A stretch of DNA of 64,000 bases from Rhodococcus sp. 1168 (GTDB lineage Bacteria; Actinomycetota; Actinomycetes; Mycobacteriales; Mycobacteriaceae). Both the position numbers and the translations under genes were made by a program. Numbering within the stretch: position 1 is the stretch's first letter; the number at the start of each line of letters is the position of its first letter. The notes beneath the pieces are model-generated. The model was not told the origin of the DNA, ran no database searches, and saw nothing but the letters and a program-made list of their open reading frames with translations. The stretch spans positions 48,841-112,840 of the forward strand of contig NZ_MKKY01000068.1 of the NCBI RefSeq assembly GCF_002091955.1. Reading direction: 5' to 3'. This document shows positions 11,399 to 21,117 of the stretch, one piece after another.

Positions 11399-11429
11399 GG
11401 AATCTATCCACAGCCTGTGGATAGATTCC
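11399..11429. repeat. 31-bp perfect palindrome with two DnaA-box-like halves
   Basis: GGAATCTATCCACAG (11399-11413) and CTGTGGATAGATTCC (11415-11429) are exact inverted repeats around one C. Each arm carries CTATCCACA, one mismatch from the DnaA box TTATCCACA. It lies 13 bases after the cyclase stop and could act as a T-less terminator, a DnaA-binding site or both. Confidence 0.6.
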
Positions 11430-11513
11430 GCCCGACGAGCTGAAGAAAGCGTTGACTGTGTTCTCACGTCGACCGACCGGACGACGATCGGGTAGTCGAC
11501 GGGGGATGGTTGC

Positions 11514-13172
11514 ATGGTTACCTGGGGTGACATCCGGCAGTGGGACCCGGAAAAGATCGGGCTGCTTTCGCGCTCATTGGTCTGCACGTCGGATGGGCTG
11601 ATGGAGGATATGGCCACGCTCGAGCGATTGTCCGAGACCCTCGAGTGGACAGGGGCAGCCGCGGATGCAGCGCGCGTAGAAATCCACAGCCTTCGTGACG
11701 GGTATTTTCGCGCCGCCGATCAGCTGATATCGATCGGAACCTGTGTCGAGGACCTTGCGTATGCGATGTACCCGCTCGTGGCTTCGGTTCTGGAATGCGA
11801 CCGCGAAGCCCAGGACAGTGATGCCGACATCACCGACGACGGTGGGGTTCTGGATCGAATGACGCTGTACTCCAGCGCGTCCGAAGATGCATGGAGCCTC
11901 GGTCGTGATCGCCTCAGGCGAATACGCGACCTTCGGGAACGAGCCACCGAACTTCTGACGCGTGCTCGATACCTCGACGCGCAGGGAGCATCGACCCTGT
12001 TGGCACTGTTCGATTCGGTAGCGGCGACAGGGGCGGCCGTCTCCACGATCCTCGCTGCTGCACCAGAATCCAAAGTTGCAGTACCGACCGAGACGGCGGT
12101 ACCGACCGGAAAGAGTGCATCCGCCAACGCCGCGTTCTGGGATTCGCTCACGATGGCTGAGCGGACCCGACTACTGGTCGATCGACCCGATCTGATCGGA
12201 AACCTGGACGGAATTCCGGCGGTGGTTCGAGATTCGGCTAACCGACGGATGCTCGTTCGCGAAAGAAGCCGCCTCGAGGAAGCTGCCACCGATCTGGAGG
12301 ATCGCTTGAACGACAACATTTTCGGCGGAATGTTGGACAACGCCGATGCGGGGTTGGTACAGACACGTAAACGTTTGGCCGCGCTCGACGCGATCACGGC
12401 CACCCTCGACCAGGGGGATCGTCAACTGCTGGTCCTGGACAATCGGAGTGGCGAAGACACCTTGGCCGCGATCGCGGTGGGCAACGTCGACACCGCTACT
12501 CACGTGGCGGTGTTCGTGCCCGGCCTCGACTCGGATGTCCAGGGGGACTTGGGGCGATACGACGACGATATGGATTCACTGAAAAAAACTGTCGAACAAC
12601 TACTTCCAAAGGATCCGCCGGAGACTGCAGCCTGCGTGACATGGATGAACTACGAGGCTCCACACCTCGGGTGGAACCTGTTGAACCCGGACCGTTCTGT
12701 CGTCTCCGGCTCAGCGGCGATCGCCGGCGGAGAGCGGTTGTCGACATTTCTCGACGGCCTCGACGCCGCGCGTGCCGAGGACCCACATTTGTCTTTGCTC
12801 GGTCATTCCTACGGTTCGCTCACCGCCGCGTATGCGGTCCGCGGTGCCGACGACACTGGCGTCGACGAACTGGTTGTTGTCGGGTCGCCAGGATTGGGAA
12901 CCGGGACCGTCGCGGAGCTGTCCCTACCGCCAGGTCACGTATTCGTCGGTGAAGCGTCCGACGACACGGTCGCGGACCTCGGGGCCTTCGGCACCGATCC
13001 GAGCCGTCTCGACGGAACCGAACAGCTTCCTACCGAAGGCTCGGGATACCTACCGGCCGAGGGGCACGGAGGGTATTTTGCCGAGGGCACGGCCGCGCAG
13101 CACAACAGCGCGCTGGTCGTTGCCGGGCGCGCCTCCGAATTGGGCGGACGCGCGCCCGGCAACGACCGATAG
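11514..13172 (+). CDS. Alpha/beta hydrolase, DUF1023 family with WXG100-like N-terminus
   Basis: This 552-residue protein has a helical N-terminal part resembling WXG100/ESX partner domains (WDPEKIGLLSRSL at the start, then a long coiled region to about residue 200). The C-terminal DUF1023 alpha/beta hydrolase has FVPGLDSDVQGDLGRY and the nucleophile elbow LLGHSYGSLTA near residue 431. Such proteins occur in Mycobacteriales as suspected cell-envelope lipases or esterases, but the substrate is unknown. No signal peptide is visible, so export, if any, would need another route. The ATG follows GGGGGATGGTTGC. Downstream cwsA is convergent. Confidence 0.86.
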   Translation: MVTWGDIRQWDPEKIGLLSRSLVCTSDGLMEDMATLERLSETLEWTGAAADAARVEIHSLRDGYFRAADQLISIGTCVEDLAYAMYPLVASVLECDREAQDSDADITDDGGVLDRMTLYSSASEDAWSLGRDRLRRIRDLRERATELLTRARYLDAQGASTLLALFDSVAATGAAVSTILAAAPESKVAVPTETAVPTGKSASANAAFWDSLTMAERTRLLVDRPDLIGNLDGIPAVVRDSANRRMLVRERSRLEEAATDLEDRLNDNIFGGMLDNADAGLVQTRKRLAALDAITATLDQGDRQLLVLDNRSGEDTLAAIAVGNVDTATHVAVFVPGLDSDVQGDLGRYDDDMDSLKKTVEQLLPKDPPETAACVTWMNYEAPHLGWNLLNPDRSVVSGSAAIAGGERLSTFLDGLDAARAEDPHLSLLGHSYGSLTAAYAVRGADDTGVDELVVVGSPGLGTGTVAELSLPPGHVFVGEASDDTVADLGAFGTDPSRLDGTEQLPTEGSGYLPAEGHGGYFAEGTAAQHNSALVVAGRASELGGRAPGNDR

Positions 13173-13178
13173 CTACCG

Positions 13179-13571
13179 CTAGGGGTGATCGAGGGCGTCG
13201 GTCTGCCCGTTGGCAGCGTGCGAGACCTCGGACTCGTAGTCGGCGAGACTGGGTGGCGCGTCAGCGGGCGGCTGGAAAGTGTTGCGACGTCGAGTGGCCA
13301 GAACTGTGACGCCGGCAACTGCCCCGAACAGCGCTCCGAATACCAAAATGCGCTTCGTACGAGGTGAGACGCGAGGCTCGCCTTTTCGCTGGGCTGGACC
13401 GCTCTGCTTATGTCGGGCAATTTCGCGTCGGGCAAGCTTCAGTCCCCGGGTGGAGAGCTGGAGTCCGACGCTCGCTGCACCGCCACCGAAAACTTTCGCA
13501 GCCTGCACGGCAGAGCCACCAGTGGTCGCCGCAATTCCACGAATCCGGCCGGATTTCGATGTGCTCGTCAT
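13179..13571 (-). CDS. cwsA: Cell wall synthesis protein CwsA-like
   Basis: The product is 130 residues with one transmembrane segment (about 75-92, ILVFGALFGAVAGVTVLA) followed by RRR and a Pro-rich tail. It sits between the tRNA-Ala region and ppiA on the opposite strand, exactly where Rv0008c (cwsA) lies. CwsA partners Wag31/DivIVA and CrgA at poles and septa in mycobacteria; that role is inferred from synteny and layout because sequence conservation is weak. The ATG is at 13571; it ends seven bases from the convergent hydrolase gene. Confidence 0.68.
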   Translation of the reverse strand: MTSTSKSGRIRGIAATTGGSAVQAAKVFGGGAASVGLQLSTRGLKLARREIARHKQSGPAQRKGEPRVSPRTKRILVFGALFGAVAGVTVLATRRRNTFQPPADAPPSLADYESEVSHAANGQTDALDHP

Positions 13572-13668
13572 GGCTTCACTGTTCCATATGCAGGCGTAGA
13601 GCCAGGAATGAACACATCGAAGGACCGTTGCCGACCGCTCGGTAGAGCGTCAATGGCACGATGGAGGG

Positions 13669-14196
13669 GTGACTTCACCAAACAAGACCTCCACTGCCAC
13701 GTTGCACACCAACCACGGCGACATCGTCATCGATCTTTTCGGCAACCACGCGCCGAAGACGGTCGAGAATTTCGTTGGGCTCGCGGACGGATCGAAGGAC
13801 TACACCTCGACGAACGCGTCCGGCGGAAAGACCGGACCGTTCTACGACGGCGCCGTCTTCCACCGCGTCATCGACGGCTTCATGATCCAGGGCGGAGACC
13901 CCACCGGAACGGGTTCGGGTGGACCGGGCTACAAGTTCGGCGACGAATTCCACCCCGAGCTCTCGTTCGACCGCCCCTACCTGCTGGCCATGGCCAACGC
14001 GGGTCCGGGAACGAACGGATCGCAGTTCTTCATCACCACCGGCAAGACCCCGCATCTGAACCGTAAGCACTCCATCTTCGGTGAGGTGACGGACGAGGCG
14101 TCGAAGAAGGTAGTCGATTCCATCTCCGGAACTGCTGTCGGCCGTGGCGATCGTCCCGTCGAGGATGTCGTCATCAACAGCGTCACCATTGCGTAA
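13669..14196 (+). CDS. ppiA: Cyclophilin-type peptidyl-prolyl isomerase
   Basis: This is a 175-residue cyclophilin with the conserved core [14 protein letters not shown] (catalytic Arg), [11 protein letters not shown] and HSIFGEV. It catalyses proline cis-trans isomerisation and, lacking a signal peptide, should be cytoplasmic. It is the Rv0009 equivalent by position. The start is GTG at 13669 with GGAG very close; ATGs just upstream are out of frame. Confidence 0.96.
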   Translation: MTSPNKTSTATLHTNHGDIVIDLFGNHAPKTVENFVGLADGSKDYTSTNASGGKTGPFYDGAVFHRVIDGFMIQGGDPTGTGSGGPGYKFGDEFHPELSFDRPYLLAMANAGPGTNGSQFFITTGKTPHLNRKHSIFGEVTDEASKKVVDSISGTAVGRGDRPVEDVVINSVTIA

Positions 14197-14269
14197 TCGT
14201 TCTCTCCTGAGAAACGCTCACACCACCAATTCAGGTGCTCGACAAAATTCACCGTAGAGGAATTTCACC

Positions 14270-15169
14270 ATGACCGACCCCGGCTGGGGTGGCGCGCCCG
14301 GCGATCAGCCAACCCCACCCCAGTCGAGGTGCGTCCGGCATCCCGATCGAGCGACCGGACTGGCGTGCTCGCGATGCGGACGCCCAGCGTGCCCCGAATG
14401 TCTACGACCTGCAGCAGTCGGGCAGCATTGCGTCGACTGCGTGCGTGACGCCAATGCTTCGGTACGGCCGATCAGGACTGTCGCCGGTGCTCGGGCGGGA
14501 TCGACGTACGGACTCGTCACGTACATCCTCATGGCCCTCAACGTCCTCGTCTTCGCGGTGACGGCGATGCAATCGCGCGATGTGATGGGCAATACCGACG
14601 CATCGTCGCTGTTCAACGCGTGGGCGCTGTTTCCACGCGCGGTCGCTACCGGTGACGTCGAGCGCCTCATCGGCAGCGGCTTCCTGCATATCGGGCCGAT
14701 CCACCTGCTCGTCAACATGTTCGCGTTGTACATCATCGGCCGCGACGTCGAAATGATTCTCGGTCGAAGCCGATACCTGGCGGTCTACTTCGTCTCACTA
14801 CTCGGCGGCAGTGCCTCGGTCATGGTCCTCGAGTACCCGCTCACCGTCACCGCAGGAGCTTCCGGAGCGATCTTCGGGCTGTTGGGTGCGCAAGCGGTCA
14901 TTCTGCTGAAGCTTCGGCGCAGCCCGACTCCGATTCTCGTGGTTATCGGCCTCAATATCTTCATCAGTATTTCGATCCCCGGAATTTCGCTCTGGGGGCA
15001 CATGGGCGGCCTCGTCGCCGGCGCTGCTGCGACCGCCGGCATCGTGTTTCTGCCCAGTCGGAATCGAACACCGCACATCGGGTGGATCGCCGTCGGTGCC
15101 GTCGCAGCCGTATGCGTGGCAATCATCGCAGTTCGCGTGCTGTCGCTTCGCTCGATGATGGGTCTGTAA
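14270..15169 (+). CDS. Rhomboid family intramembrane serine protease
   Basis: The 299-residue protein begins with a cysteine-rich B-box-like zinc finger (CVRHPDRATGLACSRCG, CPECL, CVDC; residues about 21-60), then a rhomboid fold with six or more membrane helices. The catalytic serine is in GASGAIFGLLGAQ and the partner histidine in GHMGGLVAG; HLLVNMFAL is also present. It should cleave membrane proteins within the bilayer; its targets are unknown. It follows ppiA, as in related genomes, and ends 38 bases from a convergent PH-domain gene. Confidence 0.94.
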   Translation: MTDPGWGGAPGDQPTPPQSRCVRHPDRATGLACSRCGRPACPECLRPAAVGQHCVDCVRDANASVRPIRTVAGARAGSTYGLVTYILMALNVLVFAVTAMQSRDVMGNTDASSLFNAWALFPRAVATGDVERLIGSGFLHIGPIHLLVNMFALYIIGRDVEMILGRSRYLAVYFVSLLGGSASVMVLEYPLTVTAGASGAIFGLLGAQAVILLKLRRSPTPILVVIGLNIFISISIPGISLWGHMGGLVAGAAATAGIVFLPSRNRTPHIGWIAVGAVAAVCVAIIAVRVLSLRSMMGL

Positions 15170-15206
15170 AACCCACCAACACCGTCGGAACAACCCGCCC
15201 GGCTCG

Positions 15207-15686
15207 TCAGCCCGCGGGTACGAACCCGTGCCGGACGAGCTCGTCGAACACTGTCTCCGGGCTGGTTCCGAGATCCCAGCGACCGAAGATGATCAGCCGA
15301 TCCTCGCTGTCACCCGCGCGTTGGACGTCGATTTCGATCATCGGAACGCGCCGCCCGAGTCGGGGGTATCGAGCGAGCTTGATTCGCACGATCTCGCTCG
15401 GGAGGTACGCCTGCACTCCCGACAGGCGCTTCATCGACAGTGTTCCGTCGACGATCGCCAGTCTCGGCCGCTGCAGGGCAGCGAGTCCCGCGATCGTCCA
15501 CAGGCCGATAGCCGCAATCGAGATGAGAAGTCGGCCCGTGGCGTCGGTACCGGTCAACAATGCCGCTCCGAACAGTGCGAATCCGCCCAAGATCATGGCG
15601 ATGACAGCCGAAAGAGGCGTCGCCCAGCTCAATCTATCCACAGGCTGTGGAGACTCGGAAAAGTTATCCACAGGCTTCATCCACAT
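15207..15686 (-). CDS. PH-domain membrane protein (Rv0010c-like)
   Basis: This 159-residue protein has two membrane helices (about residues 22-42 and 50-70) followed by a small bacterial PH domain (LAIVDGTLSMKRLSGVQAYLPSEIVRIKL). Its position between the rhomboid and crgA corresponds to Rv0010c. The function is unknown; PH-like domains of this type usually sit on the cytoplasmic membrane face. The first 18 codons coincide with a group of DnaA-box sequences on the DNA, so the start region may have a regulatory role besides coding. Confidence 0.85.
   Translation of the reverse strand: MWMKPVDNFSESPQPVDRLSWATPLSAVIAMILGGFALFGAALLTGTDATGRLLISIAAIGLWTIAGLAALQRPRLAIVDGTLSMKRLSGVQAYLPSEIVRIKLARYPRLGRRVPMIEIDVQRAGDSEDRLIIFGRWDLGTSPETVFDELVRHGFVPAG
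15634..15685. promoter_or_regulatory. DnaA-box group, right of the PH-domain gene start
   Basis: One perfect box TTATCCACA lies at 15664-15672, flanked by one-mismatch boxes CTATCCACA (15634-15642) and TCATCCACA (15677-15685). All point the same way, within the first codons of the minus-strand gene. Confidence 0.6.
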
Positions 15687-15731
15687 TGGGGATGAATGAC
15701 ACGCGTGTAACTAACTGCCGACGGGACCGTG

Positions 15732-15995
15732 TCATCGCCACTTCATGGTCATGACGAGACCGACGACCATGAAGCCGAAACCGATCAGAAAGTTCCATGC
15801 ACCGAGGTCGTTCATCCACGAGATACTGTCGGCAGCCAAGTAGTACACGATGAGCCATAGCAGCCCTACCAGCATGAACCCGAGCATCACCGCCACGAAA
15901 AGTGGGCTCGACGGGCCGGCCTTCAGCGCTCCGGCGGATCTGGTGCCGGGTGCAATGGAGTAGTCCTTCTTTTTCCGAACCTTCGATTTCGGCAT
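15732..15995 (-). CDS. crgA: Cell division protein CrgA
   Basis: CrgA is a small (87-residue) septal membrane protein that recruits late divisome components and PBPs in mycobacteria and streptomycetes. Here it has the typical basic start MPKSKVRKKKDY, two transmembrane helices (about 30-52 and 65-84) and the SISWMNDLGAWNFLIGF segment between them. The ATG at 15995 has GAAGGG six bases upstream; a TTG six bases further out is less likely. The upstream DNA shared with the divergent DUF881 gene carries more DnaA boxes, which may link division-gene expression to replication (inference). Confidence 0.96.
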   Translation of the reverse strand: MPKSKVRKKKDYSIAPGTRSAGALKAGPSSPLFVAVMLGFMLVGLLWLIVYYLAADSISWMNDLGAWNFLIGFGFMVVGLVMTMKWR

Positions 15996-16059
15996 GTTCA
16001 ACCCTTCGTAGTGTGCTGACGCTCGTACAGACGACTTACCGGTACACGACCCGTCGACC

Positions 16060-16162
16060 TGTGGATAACGGTTGTGGACAACTGCAACAGGTAGCGTCCT
16101 CGCTAGTAGAGTTTCGCACTGTTATCGCCCCAACACTGCTTTGCCTGGCGTTGTTATCCACA
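16060..16162. promoter_or_regulatory. DnaA boxes in the crgA / DUF881 divergent promoter region
   Basis: Boxes on the minus strand are TGTGGATAA at 16060-16068 (a perfect TTATCCACA) and TGTGGACAA at 16073-16081 (TTGTCCACA, the form favoured in high-GC actinobacteria). A perfect TTATCCACA lies on the plus strand at 16154-16162. Confidence 0.65.
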
Positions 16163-16244
16163 GGCCCGGTTTTTTCGGACCGGTCACCGTATGCCCATAC
16201 ACGCTAGCTCAGCGCAATCTCACGAGAGAGCATCGGATGAAACC

Positions 16245-17003
16245 ATGATCGAGGAATCGACCACCAGAGAGCGCCTCGCGGCGCGTGGCTGGCAGATCTT
16301 GGTTCTCGTCGTATGCCTTGTCGTCGGGGTACTCCTGGCGACCACCAGAGTCGTATCTCAAGGTGACGAAATCCGTCGAAGCGACACCACCAGGTTGTCG
16401 GATCTGGTCGGGGCAGCCCAGAGCAGCAGTGACGATGCCGAGTCGATCAGAAACGACCTGGCCCGGCAGGTCGACGACTTGCAGCGCACCGCGGGTTCCT
16501 CCGACGTCGAAGTGGGACGTGCGCTGGCCGCGGCCGATCCGCTCGCCGCCCAGGCGGGGGTCGAGCCGGCATCGGGGCCAGGTGTGGTCGTGACGTTGAC
16601 CGACGCAGCCCGCGGCCCGGACGGGCGGTACGCATCTGACGCGTCGCCGGACGACCTCGTCGTGCATCAACAGGACGTGCAAAGTGTGCTCAATGCACTG
16701 TGGACCGGCGGCGCGTCGGCAATGGCCATGCAGGATCAACGGATCACGAGCCAGGTCGCGCCGCGCTGCATCGGTAACACGCTTCTGCTGGGTGGGCGCA
16801 CGTACAGCCCGCCCTACGTGGTGACGGCCTTGGGAGACCCCGAGCGACTCTCTGCGGCCCTCGCCAACAATCCGGGTGTTCGGGTGTTTCGGCAGTATGC
16901 GCTTCGTTACGGGCTGGGTTTCGAAGAAACACGTTCCGACGCCCTGACCGTGCCCGGCTACACCGGACCGATACGGATCGGATTCGCACAGCCTGCGCGG
17001 TGA
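16245..17003 (+). CDS. DUF881 family membrane protein (Rv0012-like)
   Basis: The protein has one N-terminal transmembrane helix (ILVLVVCLVVGVLLATT) followed by a coiled segment and the extracytoplasmic DUF881 domain (SGPGVVVTLTDA, DLVVHQQDVQSVLNALW, GGASAMAMQDQRI, PPYVVTALGD). DUF881 proteins accompany crgA and trpG in Mycobacteriales and resemble division-associated membrane proteins; no biochemical role is settled. The frame is open to an ATG at 16191. The ATG at 16245 is chosen because a GGA lies at reasonable spacing and the membrane helix then begins near residue 16. Either start is possible. Confidence 0.82.
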   Translation: MIEESTTRERLAARGWQILVLVVCLVVGVLLATTRVVSQGDEIRRSDTTRLSDLVGAAQSSSDDAESIRNDLARQVDDLQRTAGSSDVEVGRALAAADPLAAQAGVEPASGPGVVVTLTDAARGPDGRYASDASPDDLVVHQQDVQSVLNALWTGGASAMAMQDQRITSQVAPRCIGNTLLLGGRTYSPPYVVTALGDPERLSAALANNPGVRVFRQYALRYGLGFEETRSDALTVPGYTGPIRIGFAQPAR

Positions 17004-17084
17004 GCGCCTTTGCAGTAGTCCGCCACAGAGTCGCTAAGGACGTCGGGGCGATTCGTGCTCGACGCGCTCGCCTATCCTTGCCCC

Positions 17085-17726
17085 ATGCGCATTCTGGTCG
17101 TCGACAACTACGACAGCTTCGTTTTCAACCTCGTCCAGTACCTGGGCCAACTGGGAGTCGACGCGACAGTCTGGCGTAACGACGACGACAGGTTGACCGA
17201 CCGGGCCGCCGTCGTTGCGGACTTCGACGGCATTCTGCTCAGCCCAGGGCCGGGGACACCGCACCGAGCGGGAGCCACGATGGATCTCGTGACCGCGGCC
17301 GCTGCGTCCGGTACTCCACTGCTCGGGGTGTGTCTGGGACACCAGGCAATCGGTGCGGCCTTCGGTGCGACCGTCGACCGCGCGCCTGAACTACTGCACG
17401 GAAAGACCAGCATCATCCACCACACGGGCGTCGGCGTCCTCGAGGGACTACCCGAGCCGTTCACCGCTACTCGATACCACTCGCTGACCGTCGTCGAGGA
17501 CACCATCCCCGATGAACTCGAGGTGACCGGACGCACCGACTCCGGCCTCGTGATGAGCATGCGCCATCGGACGTTGCCGATACACGGCGTCCAGTTCCAC
17601 CCCGAGTCGATTCTCACTCAGGGTGGCCACCGGATACTGTCCAACTGGCTCGCCGTCTGCGGACTCGAGCAGGACGAGCGCCTCGTGGTCGAACTCGAGG
17701 CGCAGGTCGCACTCGCGTTCAGCTGA
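17085..17726 (+). CDS. trpG: Anthranilate/aminodeoxychorismate synthase glutamine amidotransferase subunit
   Basis: This is a 213-residue class I glutamine amidotransferase that supplies ammonia to TrpE or PabB. The catalytic cysteine is in GVCLGHQAIG; the His-Glu pair is in GVQFHPESIL. The N-terminus ILVVDNYDSFVFNLV is typical. No Shine-Dalgarno precedes ATG 17085, but a -10-like TATCCT lies at 17073-17078, so a leaderless transcript is possible. It ends eight bases from the convergent pknB. Position matches Rv0013 (trpG/pabA). Confidence 0.95.
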   Translation: MRILVVDNYDSFVFNLVQYLGQLGVDATVWRNDDDRLTDRAAVVADFDGILLSPGPGTPHRAGATMDLVTAAAASGTPLLGVCLGHQAIGAAFGATVDRAPELLHGKTSIIHHTGVGVLEGLPEPFTATRYHSLTVVEDTIPDELEVTGRTDSGLVMSMRHRTLPIHGVQFHPESILTQGGHRILSNWLAVCGLEQDERLVVELEAQVALAFS

Positions 17727-17734
17727 CGCTCTAT

Positions 17735-19660
17735 TTACCGGGGTGGAATTCCCAGGGTTCCCACGTTCACGTTGAGCGACTGGGACTTGGTGATTTCCGA
17801 GCCGGCGGGTTCGGCCTGATTGACGATTCGCCCCACCAGGGTCGGGTCGAGCTGACTCTGCGGGGTCGAGGTGATGTTGGCTGAGGTACCCGTCCATCCG
17901 GCTGCCTCGAGTGCCGACAGTGCTTGCGCCGGCGTCATCCCGACAAGATCGGGCATGGGGATTTTGTCGCCGTTCGACACGCGCAGTGTCACGGTGTCAC
18001 CTTCGGCGGCGTTCGATCCACCTGCCGGGCTCGTCGAGACAACCTCTCCGACGGTCTGACCCGAGTCGATGTTCTCGATCTGAACCTTGAAGCCGGCAGC
18101 CTCGATGTTGAGACGCGCTACGTCGACCTGCTGGCCAGTGACATCGGGAACACGGATCTGCGACGGGCCACTGCCCAACGTGATCTTGACGGCGGAGCCG
18201 ACGGTGATGCCGACACCGGTCGACGGATTCTGTTCGACCACCTTGTCGAGATTCTCTGGTGTCGAAGCCGCTCGTGCCACGGAAGTGTCGAGTTCGAGAC
18301 CGATCGCGGACAATGCCTGAGTTGCCTGTTGAGCAGTCTTGCCGGCCAACGCCGGAACCTGCACCTGCTCCGGACCGGTCGAGATATCGAGGTCGACCGT
18401 GCTCGGCAAATCGACCTGCGTTCCAGCGGGTGGCTGCGAGGCGATGACTCTGCCCGCGGCGATCGTGGGATCGGGCTTCTCGCGGGTCTGGACCCGAAGT
18501 CCTAGGTCTGCAAGAGCTGAAGTCGCCTCCGCGGTCGTGAGATTTGCGACGGTGGGGATGGCGACTCGATCCGGTGAGGAATCGCCGCCGAGAGACAACA
18601 GGAACGCGGTGATGATGCCGACCACGACTATCGCTGCCAGCGCGATCACTGCTATTCGCAGTCCTCGACGCTTCGAGGTGTTGTCTTCGCCGCGTTGCGC
18701 CGGAGGCTGCTCGGCCGGCCGGTCGGTGTCACCCGATCGGAACTGTGACTCCCGCGAGTCCATCGAGCCGAGGATCGTGGTGCGGTCCTCGTCGTTCATG
18801 ACGGTGGGCGCCGAGGGGCGCTGCCCGCCGAGCACTCGCACCAAATCGGTGCGCATGTCCGCTGCCGACTGGTAGCGGTTGGCCGGGTTCTTGGCCATGG
18901 CCTTGAGAATGATCGAGTCGAGCTCCCGCGGGATCGCAGAATTGACCGAGGACGGTAGTTGCGGATCTTCCCGCACATGCTGATATGCGACAGCTACCGG
19001 TGAGTCCCCCTTGAACGGGGGCTCACCGGTCAGAACCTCGAACAGGACGCAACCGAGCGAATACACGTCCGAGCGGGCGTCCACCTGCTCGCCTCTGGCC
19101 TGTTCGGGGGACAGATATTGAGCTGTTCCGATCACTGCGGCGGTCTGCGTCATCGGACTCGCGCTGTCCGCAATCGCGCGGGCGATACCGAAGTCCATCA
19201 CCTTGACTGCACCGGCGTTGTTGATCATGACGTTCGCTGGTTTGACGTCGCGATGCACGATTCCGTTGCGATGACTGAAGTCGAGAGCCGCACAGACGTC
19301 GGCGATGACCTCCATCGCGTGGCGCGGTGTCATCGGACCGTCGGCGCGGACGATGTCACGCAAAGTATTGCCGTCGACGTACTCCATGACGATGAACGGC
19401 AGCGGACCGGCTTCGGTCTCGGCCTCACCGGTGTCGTAGACCGCCACGATCGCGGGATGGTTCAGAGCTGCCGCATTCTGCGCCTCGCGGCGGAACCGAA
19501 GATAGAACGTGGGATCGCGAGCGAGATCTGCTCGCAGCACCTTGATGGCTACATCACGGTCGAGTCGATTGTCGCGCGCAAGGTGGACCTCGGACATGCC
19601 ACCGAAGCCGAGAATCTCACCCAACTCGTAACGGGAGGAGAGACTGCGGGGAGTCGTCAT
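17735..19660 (-). CDS. pknB: Ser/Thr protein kinase PknB with PASTA domains
   Basis: This 641-residue receptor kinase controls peptidoglycan synthesis and division. The kinase domain (about 11-270) keeps Lys40, HRDVKPAN (Asp138), DFG 156-158 and the activation-loop threonines Thr171 and Thr173 in [13 protein letters not shown], with the same numbering as M. tuberculosis PknB. One transmembrane helix lies at about 332-352. Four PASTA repeats follow outside the cell and should bind muropeptides or lipid II. It is the last gene of a minus-strand operon; its ATG overlaps the pknA stop by four bases. Confidence 0.98.
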   Translation of the reverse strand: MTTPRSLSSRYELGEILGFGGMSEVHLARDNRLDRDVAIKVLRADLARDPTFYLRFRREAQNAAALNHPAIVAVYDTGEAETEAGPLPFIVMEYVDGNTLRDIVRADGPMTPRHAMEVIADVCAALDFSHRNGIVHRDVKPANVMINNAGAVKVMDFGIARAIADSASPMTQTAAVIGTAQYLSPEQARGEQVDARSDVYSLGCVLFEVLTGEPPFKGDSPVAVAYQHVREDPQLPSSVNSAIPRELDSIILKAMAKNPANRYQSAADMRTDLVRVLGGQRPSAPTVMNDEDRTTILGSMDSRESQFRSGDTDRPAEQPPAQRGEDNTSKRRGLRIAVIALAAIVVVGIITAFLLSLGGDSSPDRVAIPTVANLTTAEATSALADLGLRVQTREKPDPTIAAGRVIASQPPAGTQVDLPSTVDLDISTGPEQVQVPALAGKTAQQATQALSAIGLELDTSVARAASTPENLDKVVEQNPSTGVGITVGSAVKITLGSGPSQIRVPDVTGQQVDVARLNIEAAGFKVQIENIDSGQTVGEVVSTSPAGGSNAAEGDTVTLRVSNGDKIPMPDLVGMTPAQALSALEAAGWTGTSANITSTPQSQLDPTLVGRIVNQAEPAGSEITKSQSLNVNVGTLGIPPR

Positions 19661-21108
19661 GGTTGTCCTTGTCGATCAGGTCCGAGTTGCGGTTTGGAGG
19701 CGCCGCCGGCTCCGGTGTCACCGGAATCTTCTTCGTCACCAGCGCCGGGCAGCGACGGGAGAGTCAACCGCGGCAAGGTGAACTCAGCGCTCGTCGTCGT
19801 CGCCGCTGGGGCCGTCGTTGTCACCGGCGGCGCGGTGGTCGTGGTCGGCGGTTCCGTCGTGGTGGTCGTCGGGGGCGGGGTAGTCGTGGTGGTGGTTTCC
19901 CGGGTGGTGGTCGGTTCCGTGGTCATCGGTTCCGTGGTTGTGGTGGTCGTCGTGGTCGGGGCAGGCTTCGTCGTCGGCGGCGTGAACGGCGCCGGTGTTC
20001 CCTCCCCACCCGTCAGCAGCACGTATCCACCGATGATGATCGCCAGCGCCAGGAGGCCGGCGCCACCCCAAGCAAGGGCTTTCTGGGCAGAGGTCATCCC
20101 CGTGGGTTCCGGCGTGGCGGGAACCGCAGCGCCCGTTGACGGCCCGGTGTATCGGTTCTGCGACGTCGGCATCATTTGAGTGCTGTTGGGATTGGTGCCG
20201 GGAGCGGCCACGACGCCGGGCATCAGTACGCGTCCGGTACCCGGACCACGACCGTTTCCTGGAGCTGGAGGTCGTCGACCGGCACGCACCGCGGCCACAG
20301 CGTCTGCGAACTCGCCGCCGTTCGCGTACCGGGCGACGGGATCCTTGGCCATGGTGATCTCGATGAGCTCGCGCACCGATGGCGGTAGATCTGCGGGCAG
20401 CGGTGCAGGCATCTCGCGGACATGTTTCATCGCGACGGTGAGCGCACCGTCGCCGACGAACGGCCGCGTACCCGAGAGCACTTCGTAGCCCACGACACCG
20501 AGGGAGTAGACGTCGCTCGCCGAGGTAGCTTCGTCGCCGAGAGCCTGTTCGGGAGCAATGTACTGGGCTGTCCCCATGACCATGCCGGTCTTGGTTACCG
20601 GGGAGGCGTCGACAGCTTTGGCGATGCCGAAGTCGGTGATCTTCACCTGACCTGCGGGGGTGATCAGAATGTTGCCCGGCTTGACGTCGCGGTGAACGAC
20701 ACCTGCCGTGTGCGCGATCTGTAGCGATCGACCGGTCTGCTCGAGCATGTCGAGGGCATGCCCGAGTGGCAGCTTCCCGATCCGTCCGAGTACGGCGTTC
20801 AACGGCTCACCGTTGACGAGTTCCATGACGAGATAGGCCAGGGACTCGCCTGCTTCGTCGCGCGTCTCGCCGTAGTCGTAGACCCCGGCGATACCGGGGT
20901 GGTTGAGCTGCGCCGTCGTACGCGCCTCGAAACGGAAGCGCGCCAAGAACTCCGGATCCTCGGAGAACTCGGCTTTGAGAACCTTGACGGCAACCTTGCG
21001 GTCGAGACGATTGTCCATCGCCTCCCACACCTGGCCCATACCGCCCGTGGCGATCAGCCGTAGGAGGCGATAGCGCTGTGCGATGACGGCACCATTTTTC
21101 AGTGGCAT
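19657..21108 (-). CDS. pknA: Ser/Thr protein kinase PknA
   Basis: The 483-residue kinase has Lys42, HRDVKPGN (Asp141), DFG at 159-161 and activation-loop Thr172/Thr174. A transmembrane helix ([22 protein letters not shown] cut short here) lies near 350-370. The extracellular tail is an unusual run of threonine and proline (residues about 385-450, mostly T with P, E and A), likely to be flexible and possibly O-mannosylated (inference). It works with PknB on division and cell-wall substrates. The start is nine bases after the pbpA stop. Confidence 0.97.
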   Translation of the reverse strand: MPLKNGAVIAQRYRLLRLIATGGMGQVWEAMDNRLDRKVAVKVLKAEFSEDPEFLARFRFEARTTAQLNHPGIAGVYDYGETRDEAGESLAYLVMELVNGEPLNAVLGRIGKLPLGHALDMLEQTGRSLQIAHTAGVVHRDVKPGNILITPAGQVKITDFGIAKAVDASPVTKTGMVMGTAQYIAPEQALGDEATSASDVYSLGVVGYEVLSGTRPFVGDGALTVAMKHVREMPAPLPADLPPSVRELIEITMAKDPVARYANGGEFADAVAAVRAGRRPPAPGNGRGPGTGRVLMPGVVAAPGTNPNSTQMMPTSQNRYTGPSTGAAVPATPEPTGMTSAQKALAWGGAGLLALAIIIGGYVLLTGGEGTPAPFTPPTTKPAPTTTTTTTTEPMTTEPTTTRETTTTTTPPPTTTTTEPPTTTTAPPVTTTAPAATTTSAEFTLPRLTLPSLPGAGDEEDSGDTGAGGASKPQLGPDRQGQP

Positions 21109-21117
21109 GTTCTCAGG

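Noticed and set aside
15634..16162. The DnaA-box group as the replication origin itself
   Set aside because: recF and gyrB order places dnaA-dnaN left of the window, and the region is mostly coding (PH-domain gene, crgA), so a regulatory or titration role is more likely.
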